Assembly (NCBI GenBank): GCA_024760905.1
Contig: CM045733.1
Location: forward strand, 34,711,501-34,775,500
Direction: 5' to 3'
DNA length: 64,000 bases
Source of the DNA: Plotosus lineatus
Lineage: Eukaryota; Chordata; Actinopteri; Siluriformes; Plotosidae
Shown here: one piece after another, positions 63,830 to 64,000 of the stretch
Numbering within the stretch: position 1 is the first letter of the stretch
Layout: every line of letters starts with the position of its first letter
The notes under the pieces: generated by a model
Told to the model about the DNA's origin: nothing
What the model saw: only the letters and a program-made list of their open reading frames with translations
Database searches by the model: none
Program-made: the position numbers and the translations under genes

Positions 63830-64000
63830 GAAGTAAATGCCCCCCTCCAGGTCAGCCTGTTAGCAGCGGCTGTCAGAAGTTCTGGTCATGTCCATCCATT
63901 CTTCTGTACAACCAGCTTTTGCATTGCTGTCCCCACCTGCATCCACCTTCGACTGTGCCTTGCATGATGGTCTTGCAAAGGCTGTATGGGAAAACCAAAC
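63830..64000 (-). pseudogene. LINE C-terminal remnant at the window edge
   Basis: The minus strand reads KTIMQGTVEGGCRWGQQCKSW followed by RRMDGHDQNF, a decayed form of the G-[TK]-VEG-[KR]-R-RGRQ-x-x-x-W-x-DNI-x-EWTG block seen at the C-terminus of several LINE proteins. It continues beyond the window. Confidence 0.45.

Overview
The window is vertebrate nuclear DNA, most likely from a fish. The evidence is a spliced host gene (RSPH9, a motile-cilium gene), canonical GT-AG introns, long dinucleotide microsatellites, and a set of retroelements typical of fish genomes: RTE/BovB-like, Rex3-like and Rex1-like LINEs, L2, Ty3/gypsy, Tc1/mariner, hAT and tRNA-derived SINEs. Nothing bacterial is present. 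The species cannot be fixed from sequence alone.

Region 1 to 13.5 kb: two 3'-complete RTE copies (1-2815 and 6293-9080) lie in the same orientation about 6.3 kb apart. Each is followed by a (TA)n array, the same short repeat and the start of the same TA-flanked MITE. Between them are two candidate terminal exons (3725-3778 and 4109-4225) of an unrecognised host gene with a polyadenylation signal. Degenerate Tc1 and Rex3-like remnants follow, then an inverted 5' RTE copy (11997-13478) interrupted by a SINE with a perfect 19-bp target-site duplication (TSD).

Region 13.5 to 24 kb: two near full-length Rex3-like RTE elements (13735-17700 and 20176-23527), both bounded by TSDs. The first carries a 593-bp RTE insertion immediately after its FADD catalytic motif. 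Both begin with a folded leader whose layout matches an HDV-like self-cleaving ribozyme, and the TSD-defined 5' boundary falls on the first P1 nucleotide.

Region 24 to 34.2 kb: a stack of nested insertions. An L2 relic (minus) was entered by a gypsy element (minus). The gypsy LTR was entered by a 4.6-kb LINE (plus) whose ORF1 starts with a decayed 2A-like motif. That LINE was entered by an RTE (minus) that still has a 383-codon open reading frame. A Tc1 fragment is fused to the broken end of the gypsy element.

Region 34 to 43.8 kb: RTE fragments, a relic Tc1 element, SINEs and anonymous sequence.

Region 43.8 to 61.1 kb: the gene RSPH9 on the plus strand, five coding exons totalling 837 nt (278 aa). 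The first coding exon is tandemly duplicated (43971-44197 and 45363-45589), both copies intact with identical length and splice phase. An RFX X-box-like motif sits upstream of the first copy only. Its introns hold an antisense LINE with a C-terminal zinc finger, a Rex1-like fragment, a hAT MITE with an 8-bp TSD, a TA-flanked MITE and several SINEs. After the gene there are SINEs, a possible minus-strand exon and a LINE tail.

The only clearly functional gene is RSPH9. The rest is mainly a record of transposon nesting, TSDs and exchange of SINE heads and tails. All identifications come from motif recognition without database searches.
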